Source: Rhodococcus pseudokoreensis | Lineage (GTDB): Bacteria > Actinomycetota > Actinomycetes > Mycobacteriales > Mycobacteriaceae | DNA: 64,000 bases | Direction of reading: 5' to 3' | Assembly: GCF_017068395.1 (NCBI RefSeq) | Contig: NZ_CP070619.1 | Span: forward strand, 4,650,001-4,714,000 | In this document: positions 9,080-17,979 of the stretch, in pieces | How the letters are laid out: the number at the start of each line of letters is the position of its first letter | How positions within the stretch are numbered: position 1 is the first letter of the stretch | Position numbers and translations under genes: made by a program | Notes under the pieces: generated by a model | The model's input: only the letters and a program-made list of their open reading frames with translations | Database searches by the model: none | Told to the model about the DNA's origin: nothing

Positions 9080-10326
9080 CCGAGGTTCTGGAACCCGCCG
9101 CGCGGCGGAGTCCGGTGCGGCAGCACCACAACTCGCAGAGCGGCGCGCAGGCTCTCCTTCGTCTTCGCCCACGCCCGCGACTCGTCCTCGCACATGTCGG
9201 CCTCTTCTGCGTCCTCCTCGCGGGCGAGTTCGGCGTTGTGACGCCACTCGATCTCCTGCTCGGAGCAGAGGCGGAGGAATTCGAGGATGGTGTCGCGATC
9301 GCGTCCGCAGATTTCCGCGACGTCGTCGGGGTCGAGGCCGCTCTCGGAGTCGAGGTGGATCAGGGTCACGAGGGCGGCGGGGAACTCGTCCGCGCATTCG
9401 TGGTCGGCGGACGAGGACGTGGCCTCGGGTGTGGAATTGAGTTTGCCGCCAAGCCTTTCGGCGAACGCGTCGTCGATGGTGTCGACGAATTGCTCGAACA
9501 TCCGGAACACCGACACCAGATGATCGGCGACGAACGGTGATCCGTCGACACGCATGACGGCGACCACGTTGTCGACGATGAGCAGGAATTTGATGTCGGG
9601 CCACTGCCGGTTGAGGTCGGCGAGCGCCTCCGCCGTGCGCGTGCGATCGCTGATCGTGTGGACCACCCGGGCGAACACCTCCACGCGGGCGTCCTCCTCG
9701 ATGACCCGCACATATGTGGGGAGGTCGCCGACCCACACGAGGATGTCGCCGTCCGCGTCCTTGCCCGGTTCCTGCTCGAGCATGGCCTCGACCGCGGCGT
9801 CGACACCGTCGCGCAACCCGGTGCCGTCGCGCAGCTGGGCGGGGACGTCGGCGGTACCGAACTCGGCGGTCTCGTCCCGGCCGCCGGTGATCGCCTTCAG
9901 GAACGAGGGGTGCAGAAGGTCCCAGATCTCCCGGAACACGGTCACCGTCATCGACGCCAGCAGGTGGGCGTCCTCCCGGTCGGCGTCGAGGTAGTACGAC
10001 GCGGAACCGTTGCCCTCGCCGACGTGCTCACACAGGTCGGGGCGGTTCCAGCCGAGCTCGATCAGCCGCTCGTGCTCGTCCGCGGTGAGCGCCCGCGCCG
10101 GGTGCAGGAAGCGGTTGGACGGCACCTCGCACCGCACCTTGTCGCCGGCCCAGGCGAAGAACCGCACACACGCGGCGGTCTCGACGAGACCCTCGTCGAC
10201 GCTGTCGTACTGCGACTGCAGCACCAGTTCGTCGTCGTCCTCCATCGCGTGCACGTAGCCGGTCAGACGGTCCTGGAGCTCGGTCCAGGCGTCGTCGATC
10301 TCGCGATCGAAAGTGTTGTCGGACAT
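9076..10326 (-). CDS. YbjN/TY-Chap-like domain protein of unknown function
   Basis: A 416-residue acidic, soluble protein starting at ATG 10326, preceded by GAGGGAGG. There is no signal peptide or membrane segment. Residues about 185-285 (ILVWVGDLPTYVRV through FLLIVDNVVAVMRVDG) look like the T3SS-chaperone/YbjN-type alpha-beta fold that is widespread in Actinobacteria as TY-Chap domains; the N-terminal 150 residues may be a related domain with Trp/Tyr-rich patches. The C-terminal 130 residues are rich in Asp/Glu. It is the next gene downstream of ino1 on the same strand but is separated from it by a strong hairpin. Function unknown. Confidence 0.7.
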   Translation of the reverse strand: MSDNTFDREIDDAWTELQDRLTGYVHAMEDDDELVLQSQYDSVDEGLVETAACVRFFAWAGDKVRCEVPSNRFLHPARALTADEHERLIELGWNRPDLCEHVGEGNGSASYYLDADREDAHLLASMTVTVFREIWDLLHPSFLKAITGGRDETAEFGTADVPAQLRDGTGLRDGVDAAVEAMLEQEPGKDADGDILVWVGDLPTYVRVIEEDARVEVFARVVHTISDRTRTAEALADLNRQWPDIKFLLIVDNVVAVMRVDGSPFVADHLVSVFRMFEQFVDTIDDAFAERLGGKLNSTPEATSSSADHECADEFPAALVTLIHLDSESGLDPDDVAEICGRDRDTILEFLRLCSEQEIEWRHNAELAREEDAEEADMCEDESRAWAKTKESLRAALRVVVLPHRTPPRGGFQNLG

Positions 10327-10393
10327 CACGCCTCCCTCGATGAATCCTGGGTGTCACCGTAGAGGGAGGGTCTGACAAGAAGTCGAACACAAA

Positions 10394-10442
10394 GGCGAAT
10401 GCACCTTTCGTCGCCGTGAAGACGACGAAAGGTGCATTCGCC
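10394..10442 (-). terminator. Perfect 20-bp hairpin downstream of ino1
   Basis: GGCGAATGCACCTTTCGTCG at 10394-10413 is repeated as its exact reverse complement at 10423-10442, with a 9-base loop. It lies 42 bp past the ino1 stop and upstream of the YbjN-like gene, both leftward. There is no T-run after the stem, as is common for actinobacterial terminators. Confidence 0.75.
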
Positions 10443-10483
10443 CGGGAGCTGAGCGACCTATGTGCTCAGTACTGCTGTGTGGA

Positions 10484-11569
10484 TTACTCCGCGCCGATGA
10501 TGAACGCCTCGAGCTCGGTGCGAGCCTTGTCGTCCGCCATCTGGACCGGCGGGGACTTCATCAGGTACGCGGACGCCGGGTAGACGGGTCCGCCGATGCC
10601 GCGGTCCTTGGCGATCTTGGCTGCGCGGACGGCGTCGATGATGATGCCTGCCGAGTTCGGGGAGTCCCAGACCTCGAGCTTGTACTCCAGGTTCAGCGGA
10701 ACGTCACCGAACGCGCGGCCCTCGAGGCGGACGTACGCCCACTTGCGGTCGTCGAGCCAGCCGACGTGATCCGACGGGCCGATGTGCACGTTGCCCGGAC
10801 CGAGGTCGCGGGTCAGGTTCGACGTCACGGCCTGCGTCTTGGAGATCTTCTTCGACTCCAGACGGTCACGCTCGAGCATGTTCTTGAAGTCCATGTTGCC
10901 GCCGACGTTCAGCTGCATGGTGCGGTCGAGCTGCACGCCGCGGTCCTCGAACAGCTTCGCCATCACGCGGTGGGTGATGGTGGCGCCGACCTGCGACTTG
11001 ATGTCGTCACCGACGATCGGGACGCCGGCGTCCTTGAACTTCGCGGCCCACTCGGGGTCGGAGGCGATGAACACAGGCAGGGCGTTGACGAACGCGACAT
11101 TCGCGTCGATGGCGCACTGGGCGTAGAACTTGTCGGCGTCCTCGGAACCTACGGGCAGGTACGAGACCAGCACGTCGACCTTCGCGTCCTTCAGAGCCTT
11201 GACGACGTCGACGGGCTCGGCCTCGGAGATCTCGATGGTCTCGGCGTAGTACTTGCCGATGCCGTCGAGGGTGGGGCCGCGCAGCACCGGGACGTCGGCC
11301 GGCGGGACGTCGGCGATCTTGATGGTGTTGTTCTCGCTGGCGAAGATGGCCTCGGACAGGTCGAATCCGACCTTCTTGGCGTCGACGTCGAACGCGGCGA
11401 CGAACTGCACGTCGCGCACGTGGTACTTGCCGAACTTGACGTGCATGAGGCCGGGAACGGTCGCCGTCTCGTCGGCGTCCTTGTAGTACTGCACGCCCTG
11501 AACCAAGGACGAGGCACAGTTCCCCACGCCCACAATGGCTACGCGCACCGCGGTGCTGTTCTCACCCAT
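10484..11569 (-). CDS. ino1: Inositol-1-phosphate (myo-inositol-3-phosphate) synthase
   Basis: The 361-residue enzyme converts glucose 6-phosphate to inositol phosphate with internal NAD+ recycling, feeding phosphatidylinositol, PIMs and mycothiol. The Rossmann motif [16 protein letters not shown] is at residues 10-25. Family-typical stretches follow, such as [35 protein letters not shown] and [13 protein letters not shown]. Length and position match Rv0046c of M. tuberculosis. Its start overlaps the end of the upstream PadR gene by 8 bp, so the two are co-transcribed and ino1 is probably under PadR-type control. A perfect hairpin ends the unit. Confidence 0.96.
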   Translation of the reverse strand: MGENSTAVRVAIVGVGNCASSLVQGVQYYKDADETATVPGLMHVKFGKYHVRDVQFVAAFDVDAKKVGFDLSEAIFASENNTIKIADVPPADVPVLRGPTLDGIGKYYAETIEISEAEPVDVVKALKDAKVDVLVSYLPVGSEDADKFYAQCAIDANVAFVNALPVFIASDPEWAAKFKDAGVPIVGDDIKSQVGATITHRVMAKLFEDRGVQLDRTMQLNVGGNMDFKNMLERDRLESKKISKTQAVTSNLTRDLGPGNVHIGPSDHVGWLDDRKWAYVRLEGRAFGDVPLNLEYKLEVWDSPNSAGIIIDAVRAAKIAKDRGIGGPVYPASAYLMKSPPVQMADDKARTELEAFIIGAE

Positions 11570-12119
11570 GGTCGGGTTCTCCTTCTTTCTTAGGTGTTGC
11601 TGTCGATTGCTCGGCGGCGATCAGCTCGTTGAGCCAGCGCACTTCGCGCTCACTGGATTCGAGGCCGAGCTGGTGGAGCTGCTTGGTGTAGCGATCCAGC
11701 GTGCCGCTCGCTCTGCCGATCGCGTCTCGAAGCCCCTCCCGGCGCTCCTCGACCTGGCGTCGCCTGCCTTCGAGGATCCGCATCCGCGCCTCGGCGGGGG
11801 TGCGGCTGAAGAAGGCGAGATGAACGCCGAATCCATCGTCGGTGTAGTTCTGCGGACCCGTGTCGGCGACCAGTTCCTTGAACCGCTCCTTGCCGATCGG
11901 CGTGAGCTGGTAGACGCGGCGGGCGCGACGCTTGACGGTCCCCGGAGGACCTGCGTCCTCGGCGATCAATCCGTCGGCCTGCATGCGTCGGAGCGTCGGG
12001 TAGAGGGAACCGTAGGAGAAGGCGCGGAATGCACCCAGGAGTCCCGTCAACCGCTTGCGTAGCTCGTATCCGTGCATGGGTGACTCGTGGAGCAGCCCGA
12101 GAATTGCCAATTCGAGCAT
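11562..12119 (-). CDS. PadR-family transcriptional regulator (Rv0047c homologue)
   Basis: The 185-residue protein begins at ATG 12119, six bases after AGGGGG; the upstream in-frame GTG 12125 lies too close to that ribosome site. The N-terminal winged helix is typical of Pad[21 protein letters not shown], then [19 protein letters not shown]. The C-terminal half is the Vir/PadR C-terminal helical dimerisation domain with coiled-coil character. It overlaps ino1 by 8 bp. An AT-rich inverted repeat about 50 bp upstream is a likely autoregulatory operator. The effector is unknown. Confidence 0.92.
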   Translation of the reverse strand: MLELAILGLLHESPMHGYELRKRLTGLLGAFRAFSYGSLYPTLRRMQADGLIAEDAGPPGTVKRRARRVYQLTPIGKERFKELVADTGPQNYTDDGFGVHLAFFSRTPAEARMRILEGRRRQVEERREGLRDAIGRASGTLDRYTKQLHQLGLESSEREVRWLNELIAAEQSTATPKKEGEPDHG

Positions 12120-12166
12120 GTCCACCCCCTGAGTCGCCCGACCTAACCGTGTGATGCGATTCAAAA

Positions 12167-12187
12167 CTATATCGCACCGATATATAG
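12167..12187. promoter_or_regulatory. Candidate PadR operator
   Basis: CTATATCG and CGATATATAG flank a CAC spacer, giving an AT-rich inverted repeat in an otherwise GC-rich leader 48-68 bp upstream of the padR start. TATATCG-type palindromes are plausible PadR-family targets; assignment is by position. Confidence 0.55.
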
Positions 12188-12299
12188 GACGATACGCCCG
12201 CTCGATACATGGGACAAGCCGTCACAGGTTGTTGACACTGGTCCGGGCGCGTGGAAGCGCCGACGATGCCTCAGGGTTGCGGGACAGCCGCCCGGACGC

Positions 12300-13091
12300 T
12301 CAGTCCTCGAACGGGTAGATGTCGAACGGCTCGCCGTCGAATCCGACGACCATGTGCCCGCTGTCGCCGTCGGCGTTCTTCACGTGGATGGAGATGGTCG
12401 GCGGTCCGTCGTCCGAGCCGGGTTCGTAGCCGAAGGACACGATCTCCACCGCACCGTCGGGGACACGCAGCGTTTCGGGTGCCCCGGCGAGCAGTCCGGC
12501 GATCGCGACCTGGTCGACGGTGCCGAGGTCGAAGGACCTCTCGTCGGCGGCGCGGCTGGTGGAACTGCCCCAGTCGTCGAACTCGCCGTCGTAGAGGTAG
12601 GAATCGGACTGCCTCGCGTTTCCGGAGGCCGGCCGGTCGACGACGGCGTGTTCCGGGTAGAGGCCGAGGTCGTCGGCGACGGTGTCGCCGTACTCGGCGC
12701 GGTACTCGTCGAGGAAGAAGTGCAGGCCGGCACCGGTGGTCAGGTTCGGCACCGATTTCGACGGGCCGAGGTCGCTGTTCGCGACAGCTCCGGCGATGCC
12801 GCCGACGGCGGCCGCGGCGACGACGAGGATCGCGGCGTACACCCAGCGCCGGGGCGATCGGCGGCGGCGCGGCGACACGACGGGACTGGCCGCGAGCCTA
12901 CTGGGGATCTGGAGGTCCCCGATCAGGCGTTCGAGTTCGTCGAACGTCTTCGCCCGCATCGCCGTGGAGGTGCGGGAGGCGTGTTCCGAGGCGGACAGCT
13001 GGCCGTCGGCGAGGGCGGCGTCGAGCAGCCCGCACGCGTCGGCGCGGTCGGAGTCGCGGGCGCGGATACCGGCGAGGGTGGTCCTGGGCAT
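12300..13091 (-). CDS. DUF1707 membrane-anchored protein, copy 1
   Basis: A 263-residue protein starting at ATG 13091, seven bases after the stop of the upstream paralogue; an alternative GTG at 13121 overlaps that gene. Residues about 7-58 form the SHOCT-like DUF1707 domain (IRARDSDRADACGLLDAALA, then GQLSASEHASR). A basic stretch and one membrane segment (YAAILVVAAAAVGGIAGAVA) follow, then an extracytoplasmic domain of about 170 residues ending in an acidic tail. This is the last of three tandem paralogues. DUF1707 proteins are abundant in Actinobacteria; the function is unknown. Confidence 0.85.
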   Translation of the reverse strand: MPRTTLAGIRARDSDRADACGLLDAALADGQLSASEHASRTSTAMRAKTFDELERLIGDLQIPSRLAASPVVSPRRRRSPRRWVYAAILVVAAAAVGGIAGAVANSDLGPSKSVPNLTTGAGLHFFLDEYRAEYGDTVADDLGLYPEHAVVDRPASGNARQSDSYLYDGEFDDWGSSTSRAADERSFDLGTVDQVAIAGLLAGAPETLRVPDGAVEIVSFGYEPGSDDGPPTISIHVKNADGDSGHMVVGFDGEPFDIYPFED

Positions 13092-13098
13092 TTGCGTC

Positions 13099-13923
13099 CT
13101 ATCGACCGAAAGGGCGGACACTCAGAGGTTCACCGGACGGGGTGAGCTCCATGTATCCGCTCTCGCTGAACTCGTTGGTCACGTAGATCGACACGGTGGG
13201 GCCGGCGCTGTCGGTCTGGAACGAGATGTGACTGACTTTTCCGTCGGGAACGTTCAGGCTCACCGGGGCGCCCGCGACCGTTCGGCCGATCCTGTCGAGG
13301 TTCAGCGTCGACAGGTCGAACACGGGGGTGTCGACCTTCCGGGTGGTCGGGGTGCCGGACGGCGTGAACCCGCCGCGGTAGCCGTAGCTCACCATCCGGT
13401 TCGGTTCGAGTGGGAGCGCGCGTTCGAGGCTGGCGTGGCCGCCCTCGTAGAGGGTGAGGTCGTCGACGATCAGGTCGCCGAACTTGGCGCGGTAGCGGTC
13501 GAGGAACACCTTCATGCCCTCGGGGGACACGGGGTTCGGGGTCGCGACGACCAGTGGTTCGACGGCATCGAAATCGATCTGCTGCGCGACGGGCGTCACG
13601 GTGGCCTCCGCGTCGTCGCCGGCGGCGAGGGTGAAGGCGCCGACCGCCGCCACCACCGCGACCGCGGCGACGGCGAGCGGGAACCAGGGCCTGGCGGTGT
13701 CGCGCGGGGGCCGTGCGTCCGGCGGTGCGTCGGCGGGCCGCTGCAGGTCACCGACCAGAACGTCCAGGTCGGCGAGGGTGCGGGCCTCCGAGGCGAGGTC
13801 GGACATCGCACGGTGCTCGGACTTGTTGATCTGGCCGTCGCCGAACGCGGCATCGAGCAGTGCGGACGTATTGGCTCGATCGACGTCTCGCGCCCGCGTG
13901 TTCGCGGGGTATCGGCTGGCCAC
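13099..13923 (-). CDS. DUF1707 membrane-anchored protein, copy 2
   Basis: A 274-residue protein with the same layout as its two neighbours. The N-terminal DUF1707 domain contains TRARDVDRANTSALLDAAFG and GQINKSEHRAM. The membrane helix is at about residues 85-107 (FPLAVAAVAVVAAVGAFTLA), and the outer domain contains FLDRYRAKFGDLIVDDLTLY. The start is GTG 13923 (VASRYP...), matching the start context of copy 3. It is separated by 13 bp from copy 3 and 7 bp from copy 1, so all three are one operon. Confidence 0.85.
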   Translation of the reverse strand: MASRYPANTRARDVDRANTSALLDAAFGDGQINKSEHRAMSDLASEARTLADLDVLVGDLQRPADAPPDARPPRDTARPWFPLAVAAVAVVAAVGAFTLAAGDDAEATVTPVAQQIDFDAVEPLVVATPNPVSPEGMKVFLDRYRAKFGDLIVDDLTLYEGGHASLERALPLEPNRMVSYGYRGGFTPSGTPTTRKVDTPVFDLSTLNLDRIGRTVAGAPVSLNVPDGKVSHISFQTDSAGPTVSIYVTNEFSESGYMELTPSGEPLSVRPFGR

Positions 13924-13936
13924 CCGAGGATCTTAG

Positions 13937-14791
13937 CTAGTTCGCGGGGTTGACCTGCCACACGTCGCCGCCGAGGGTCGCCCGCAGGTAGCCGCCGCCG
14001 GTCCGGGCCTTGTCGTAGACGTACATGTTGATGGCGGGTCCCTTGCCGCCGTCGGCGAGGAGGACGTGCCCGATGCTGCCGTCCGGGACGCCGACCAGCC
14101 GGGGTGCGTCGGCGATGAGCGCGACGAGTTTGGGGACGTCGACCTGGGCGAGGTCGACCTCGCCGGTTCCGGGGAGGCGCTGCGTGCGGGTGTCCGACGT
14201 CTTGAATCCGCCGCGGAAGTCGTACCGGTCGACCTTGTCGGGGGCGTCCGGCGCTGTTCGCGACAGGATCGCGTACTGGTCGTACAACCCCAGTTCGTGG
14301 ACGGTGAGGTCGCCGAACTTCTGCCGGTACTGCTCGAAGAGGGCGTAGATCCCGTCCTGGGTGAGGGGCTGCGCCGCGCCGACGATGATCGGCTCGACCG
14401 CGGGCACCACGACCTCCGGCTGGGCCGGCGGCTTCTCGACCTGCGCCGGGACCGGTGTGACGACGGGGTCCGGGCCGTCCTGCTCGGTGAGCGTGAGACC
14501 GATCGCGCCGACCGCGATCACCGCCCCGCACGCGACCACGATCCGCAGCGCCAGGCGGGGTGATCCCGGAGTCCGGACGGGTGCCTGTTCCGTGACCGCC
14601 GAGGGCAGCTGCAGGTCGCTGATCAGCAGGTTCAGCTCGGCCAGGGTCTTCGCTGACATGGCCTGGGCGGACCGGTCGTGGTACTCGCCGGCGCCGAGCT
14701 GGCCGTCGGCGTACGCGGCGTCGAGTTGGCTGCATGCGTTGACCCGGTCGAGGTCACGTGCGCGAGTCTGCGAGGACGGTCCTGAGGCCAC
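13937..14791 (-). CDS. DUF1707 membrane-anchored protein, copy 3
   Basis: A 284-residue protein. GTG 14791 (VASGPSS...) is chosen because copy 2 starts the same way; a TTG at 14812 is the only upstream alternative. The DUF1707 domain (TRARDLDRVNACSQLDAAYA) is followed by a membrane helix (LALRIVVACGAVIAVGAIGL), a Pro-rich linker and an outer domain with LFEQYRQKFGDLTVHELGLY. The FLDxYRxxFGD-type motif shared by all three outer domains shows they arose by duplication. This gene heads the leftward operon and diverges from the DUF5318 gene at 14880. Confidence 0.85.
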   Translation of the reverse strand: MASGPSSQTRARDLDRVNACSQLDAAYADGQLGAGEYHDRSAQAMSAKTLAELNLLISDLQLPSAVTEQAPVRTPGSPRLALRIVVACGAVIAVGAIGLTLTEQDGPDPVVTPVPAQVEKPPAQPEVVVPAVEPIIVGAAQPLTQDGIYALFEQYRQKFGDLTVHELGLYDQYAILSRTAPDAPDKVDRYDFRGGFKTSDTRTQRLPGTGEVDLAQVDVPKLVALIADAPRLVGVPDGSIGHVLLADGGKGPAINMYVYDKARTGGGYLRATLGGDVWQVNPAN

Positions 14792-14879
14792 ACCGGCATC
14801 GTAGTGCGGCAACCGTGTTTGACCAGCGTCACTCGACCGACCCCTTCTCTCCGAACGCGACGCACGTACTCTGGTCTCC

Positions 14880-15311
14880 GTGCGGATACAGCGGCAGGTG
14901 GTGGACTATGCGCTTCAGCGCCGGTCTCTCCTGGCCGAGGTCTACTCGGGCAGGACGGGTGTCAAGGAGGTCTGTGACGCCAGCCCCTACCTGCTTCGTG
15001 CCGCAAAGTTCCACGGCAAGGGCAGTGACGTGGTGTGCCCGATCTGCCGTAAGGAGCAGTTGACTCTCGTTTCCTGGGTCTTCGGCGACAAGTTGGGCCC
15101 GGTGTCGGGTTCGGCTCGTACGGCCGAGGAGTTGGTGCGTCTTGCGTCCACTCAGGAGGAGTTCTCGGTTCACGTGGTCGAGGTGTGCCGGACATGCAGC
15201 TGGAACCATTTGGTTCAGTCCTATGTTCTCGGTACCGTGCCCGCACCGAAACGGCCCAGGCGGTCGTCGCCACGGCCTCGGCCTCCGAGCCGTCGCACCG
15301 CGAGCGAGTAG
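14880..15311 (+). CDS. DUF5318 zinc-ribbon-like protein (Rv0049 homologue)
   Basis: A 143-residue protein starting at GTG 14880. Two CxxC knuckles, CPIC (about residues 53-56) and CRTC (about 104-107), suggest a zinc ribbon. Core motifs are QRRSLLAEVYSGRTGVKEVC and ASPYLLRAAKFHG. It lies directly upstream of ponA1, the same arrangement as Rv0049-Rv0050 in M. tuberculosis, so a link to cell envelope growth is suggested by conserved context only. The basic C-terminal tail (KRPRRSSPRPRPPSRR) is low-complexity. Confidence 0.85.
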   Translation: MRIQRQVVDYALQRRSLLAEVYSGRTGVKEVCDASPYLLRAAKFHGKGSDVVCPICRKEQLTLVSWVFGDKLGPVSGSARTAEELVRLASTQEEFSVHVVEVCRTCSWNHLVQSYVLGTVPAPKRPRRSSPRPRPPSRRTASE

Positions 15312-15398
15312 ACACGCCCGAACACGGACGCGGGCCGAAGAATGCCCACAGACGTAACGCAGGACTGAAGCCGGTCCACAACCACTGGAGATTTGTAC

Positions 15399-17957
15399 GT
15401 GAGTTCCCCCCGCAGCAACGCCCCGGGTGATCGACCGAACGGACCGAGACGACCGAGTGGCCCCCCGCCACAGGGGCGCCCCGGAGGTCCACCACCCCGC
15501 GGCGGACAGCCTGCGGGTGGTCCCCCGCCGCGAAGGATGCCGCCTCCGCCCCCGCAGGGTGGTGGCCGTCCCCCCGGCCCGCCGCCGCGTCGTCCCGGTC
15601 CGCCGCCGCAGGGTGGTGGCCGGCCGCCCGGTCCCCCGCCGCGCCGTCCCGGTCCCCCGCCCGGACGTCCCGCGGGTGCGCCCCCGGTGGCGCGCAACCA
15701 GTCGGGCCCCGGTGGGCGCCCGCCGGGACCGCCGCCGTCGAACGGTCGCAAGACCGGTGGCGGCCGCGGTGGCGAACCGCCGAAGGGTGGAAAGAAGACG
15801 GCTGTGAAGAAGTCGCGGTGGAAGATCGTGCGCCGGACGGCGTACGCGTGTGTCGCGCTGGGTCTGATCATTCCGATCCTGCTGTTCATGGCGGCCTACG
15901 TCGTCCAGGACGTTCCGCGTCCCGGCGACCTCAAGACCAACCAGGTGGCCACGATCTACGCGTCCGACGGCACGTCGGTGCTGAGCAAGGTGGTGCCGCC
16001 GGAGGGCAACCGCACGGAGGTGACGCTCGACCAGATCCCGAAGCACACCCGTGACGCGGTGCTCGCGGCCGAGGACCGGGACTTCTACTCGAACCCCGGC
16101 TTCTCCATCGGTGGTTTCGCGCGTGCCGCCCGCGACAACGTCCTGGGCAAGGACAGCGCCGGTGGTGGCTCGACCATCACGCAGCAGTACGTGAAGAAGA
16201 CGATGGTCGGTTCCGAGCGTTCGCTGACGCGAAAGATGAAGGAACTCGTCATCTCGTCGAAGATGGCCCGTGAGTGGTCCAAGGACGACATCCTCGCGGC
16301 GTACCTGAACACCATCTACTTCGGGCGTGGTGCGTACGGCATCGCGGCCGCGTCGAAGGCGTACTTCAACAAGCCCGTCGACCAGTTGACGGTCGAGGAG
16401 AGCGCGGTGCTGGCGTCGTCGATCCAGCTGCCGTCGCTGCTCGACCCGGAGACCAACCCGGAGGGTGCGCAGGCGCGCTGGAACTACGTGCTCGACGGCA
16501 TGGTGTCGGCGGGAACGCTGCAGCAGTCGGCCCGGTCGGTGATGCAGTACCCGCCGTACGTGCCGATCGCTCAGGTCGACAACGGCAACCAGGATTCCGG
16601 ACCGGAGGGCCTGATCAAGAACCAGGTTCTGCGGGAGCTGGGTGAGGCCGGGATCAGCGAGCAGCTGCTCAACACCGAGGGCCTCGAGATCACCACCACC
16701 ATCGACCCGGTCGCCCAGGCGGCGGCCGTGGATTCGGCCCGCTCCAACATGGAGGGTGAGCCGGAGAACCTGCGCACCGGTGTCGTGTCGGTCGACCCGA
16801 AGACCGGCGCCGTGCGCGCGTACTACGGCGGCGAGGACGGCGGCGGCTACGACTTCGCGAACGCCGGCCTGCAGACCGGTTCGTCGTTCAAGGTGTTCGG
16901 TCTCGCCGCGGCCCTCGACCAGGGCATCCCGCTGTCGCAGATGTACGACAGCTCGGAGCTGACCGTCAACGGCATCACCATCAGCAACGTCGAGGGCGAG
17001 GGCTGCGGCACCTGCACCATCGCCGAGGCGCTGAAGCGGTCGCTGAACACCAGCTTCTACCGTCAGGAACTCGCACTCGACGGCGGACCGCAGGCGATCG
17101 CCGACATGGCCCACAAGGCGGGCATCCCGGAGGAGATCCCCGGTGTCGGACCGTCGCTGACCGAGCCCGACGGCAGTGGTCCCAACAACGGCATCGTCCT
17201 CGGCCAGTACCAGTCGCGGGTCCTCGACATGGCGTCGTCGTACGCCACGCTGGCCGCGTCGGGCACGTACCACGCCCCGCACTTCGTGCAGAAGGTCGTG
17301 AGCGCGGACGGCACGGTGCTGCTCGACCGCGGCGGCGACACCGGTGAGGACCGCATCGACAAGGACGTCGCCGACAACGTGACGTCGGCGATGGAGCCGA
17401 TCGCCGGGTACTCGCGTGGCCACAACCTGGCAGGCGGTCGCCCGTCGGCCGCGAAGACCGGTACCGCGCAGCTCGGCGACACCGGGAAGAACAAGGACGC
17501 CTGGATGGTCGGGTACACCCCGTCGCTGTCCACGGCGGTGTGGGTCGGCACCACCGACGGTCAGGCGCTGGAGAACAGCGGCGGCGCCATGATCTACGGC
17601 TCCGGTCTGCCGTCCGACATCTGGAAGGACACGATGGACGGCGCCCTCGACGGCACCGACGTCGAGAAGTTCCCGAAGCCGGGTTCCATCGGCGGTCAGT
17701 CGGGTGTCCCGGCCTATTCGGCGCCCGCACCGACCAAGACGTCGGCGCCGCCGTCGAGCACGTTCCAGTTGCCGACGGAGCTCGTGCCGCCGGTGGTCGT
17801 GACGCCGTCGCCGGTGGAGATCCTGCCCGGCATCACCATCCCGATTCCGGGACTGGCACCGCGGCAGACCACTCCGGCCCCGGCCGTGCCGGCGGAACCG
17901 GAGACGACGACACCGCCGAACGCCGGCAACGGCCAGCAGCAGGTTCCGACCCGTTAA
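15399..17957 (+). CDS. ponA1: Class A penicillin-binding protein PonA1 (bifunctional peptidoglycan synthase)
   Basis: An 852-residue protein. GTG 15399, eight bases after CTGGAG, is preferred over TTG 15393. The cytoplasmic N-terminus is about 140 residues of Gly/Pro/Arg-rich repeats (PPRRPGPPPQGGGRPPG occurs twice), then one membrane anchor at about residues 146-168. The GT51 domain has catalytic E225 in AEDRDF and GGSTITQQ. The transpeptidase domain has SSFK (S495), SLN and KTG (K686). A Pro-rich periplasmic tail ends the protein. Synteny (DUF5318 before, GT87 after) identifies it as the PonA1 orthologue; the gene at 6857 is its paralogue. PonA1 extends the cell wall at the poles in mycobacteria. 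Confidence 0.94.
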   Translation: MSSPRSNAPGDRPNGPRRPSGPPPQGRPGGPPPRGGQPAGGPPPRRMPPPPPQGGGRPPGPPPRRPGPPPQGGGRPPGPPPRRPGPPPGRPAGAPPVARNQSGPGGRPPGPPPSNGRKTGGGRGGEPPKGGKKTAVKKSRWKIVRRTAYACVALGLIIPILLFMAAYVVQDVPRPGDLKTNQVATIYASDGTSVLSKVVPPEGNRTEVTLDQIPKHTRDAVLAAEDRDFYSNPGFSIGGFARAARDNVLGKDSAGGGSTITQQYVKKTMVGSERSLTRKMKELVISSKMAREWSKDDILAAYLNTIYFGRGAYGIAAASKAYFNKPVDQLTVEESAVLASSIQLPSLLDPETNPEGAQARWNYVLDGMVSAGTLQQSARSVMQYPPYVPIAQVDNGNQDSGPEGLIKNQVLRELGEAGISEQLLNTEGLEITTTIDPVAQAAAVDSARSNMEGEPENLRTGVVSVDPKTGAVRAYYGGEDGGGYDFANAGLQTGSSFKVFGLAAALDQGIPLSQMYDSSELTVNGITISNVEGEGCGTCTIAEALKRSLNTSFYRQELALDGGPQAIADMAHKAGIPEEIPGVGPSLTEPDGSGPNNGIVLGQYQSRVLDMASSYATLAASGTYHAPHFVQKVVSADGTVLLDRGGDTGEDRIDKDVADNVTSAMEPIAGYSRGHNLAGGRPSAAKTGTAQLGDTGKNKDAWMVGYTPSLSTAVWVGTTDGQALENSGGAMIYGSGLPSDIWKDTMDGALDGTDVEKFPKPGSIGGQSGVPAYSAPAPTKTSAPPSSTFQLPTELVPPVVVTPSPVEILPGITIPIPGLAPRQTTPAPAVPAEPETTTPPNAGNGQQQVPTR

Positions 17958-17979
17958 CGGCGACCGGTAGCCTCGCGGA

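Noticed and set aside
15440..15780. GC-rich repeats in the ponA1 5' region, first suspected as a repeat array
   Set aside because: They encode the Gly/Pro/Arg-rich cytoplasmic tail of PonA1 in frame.
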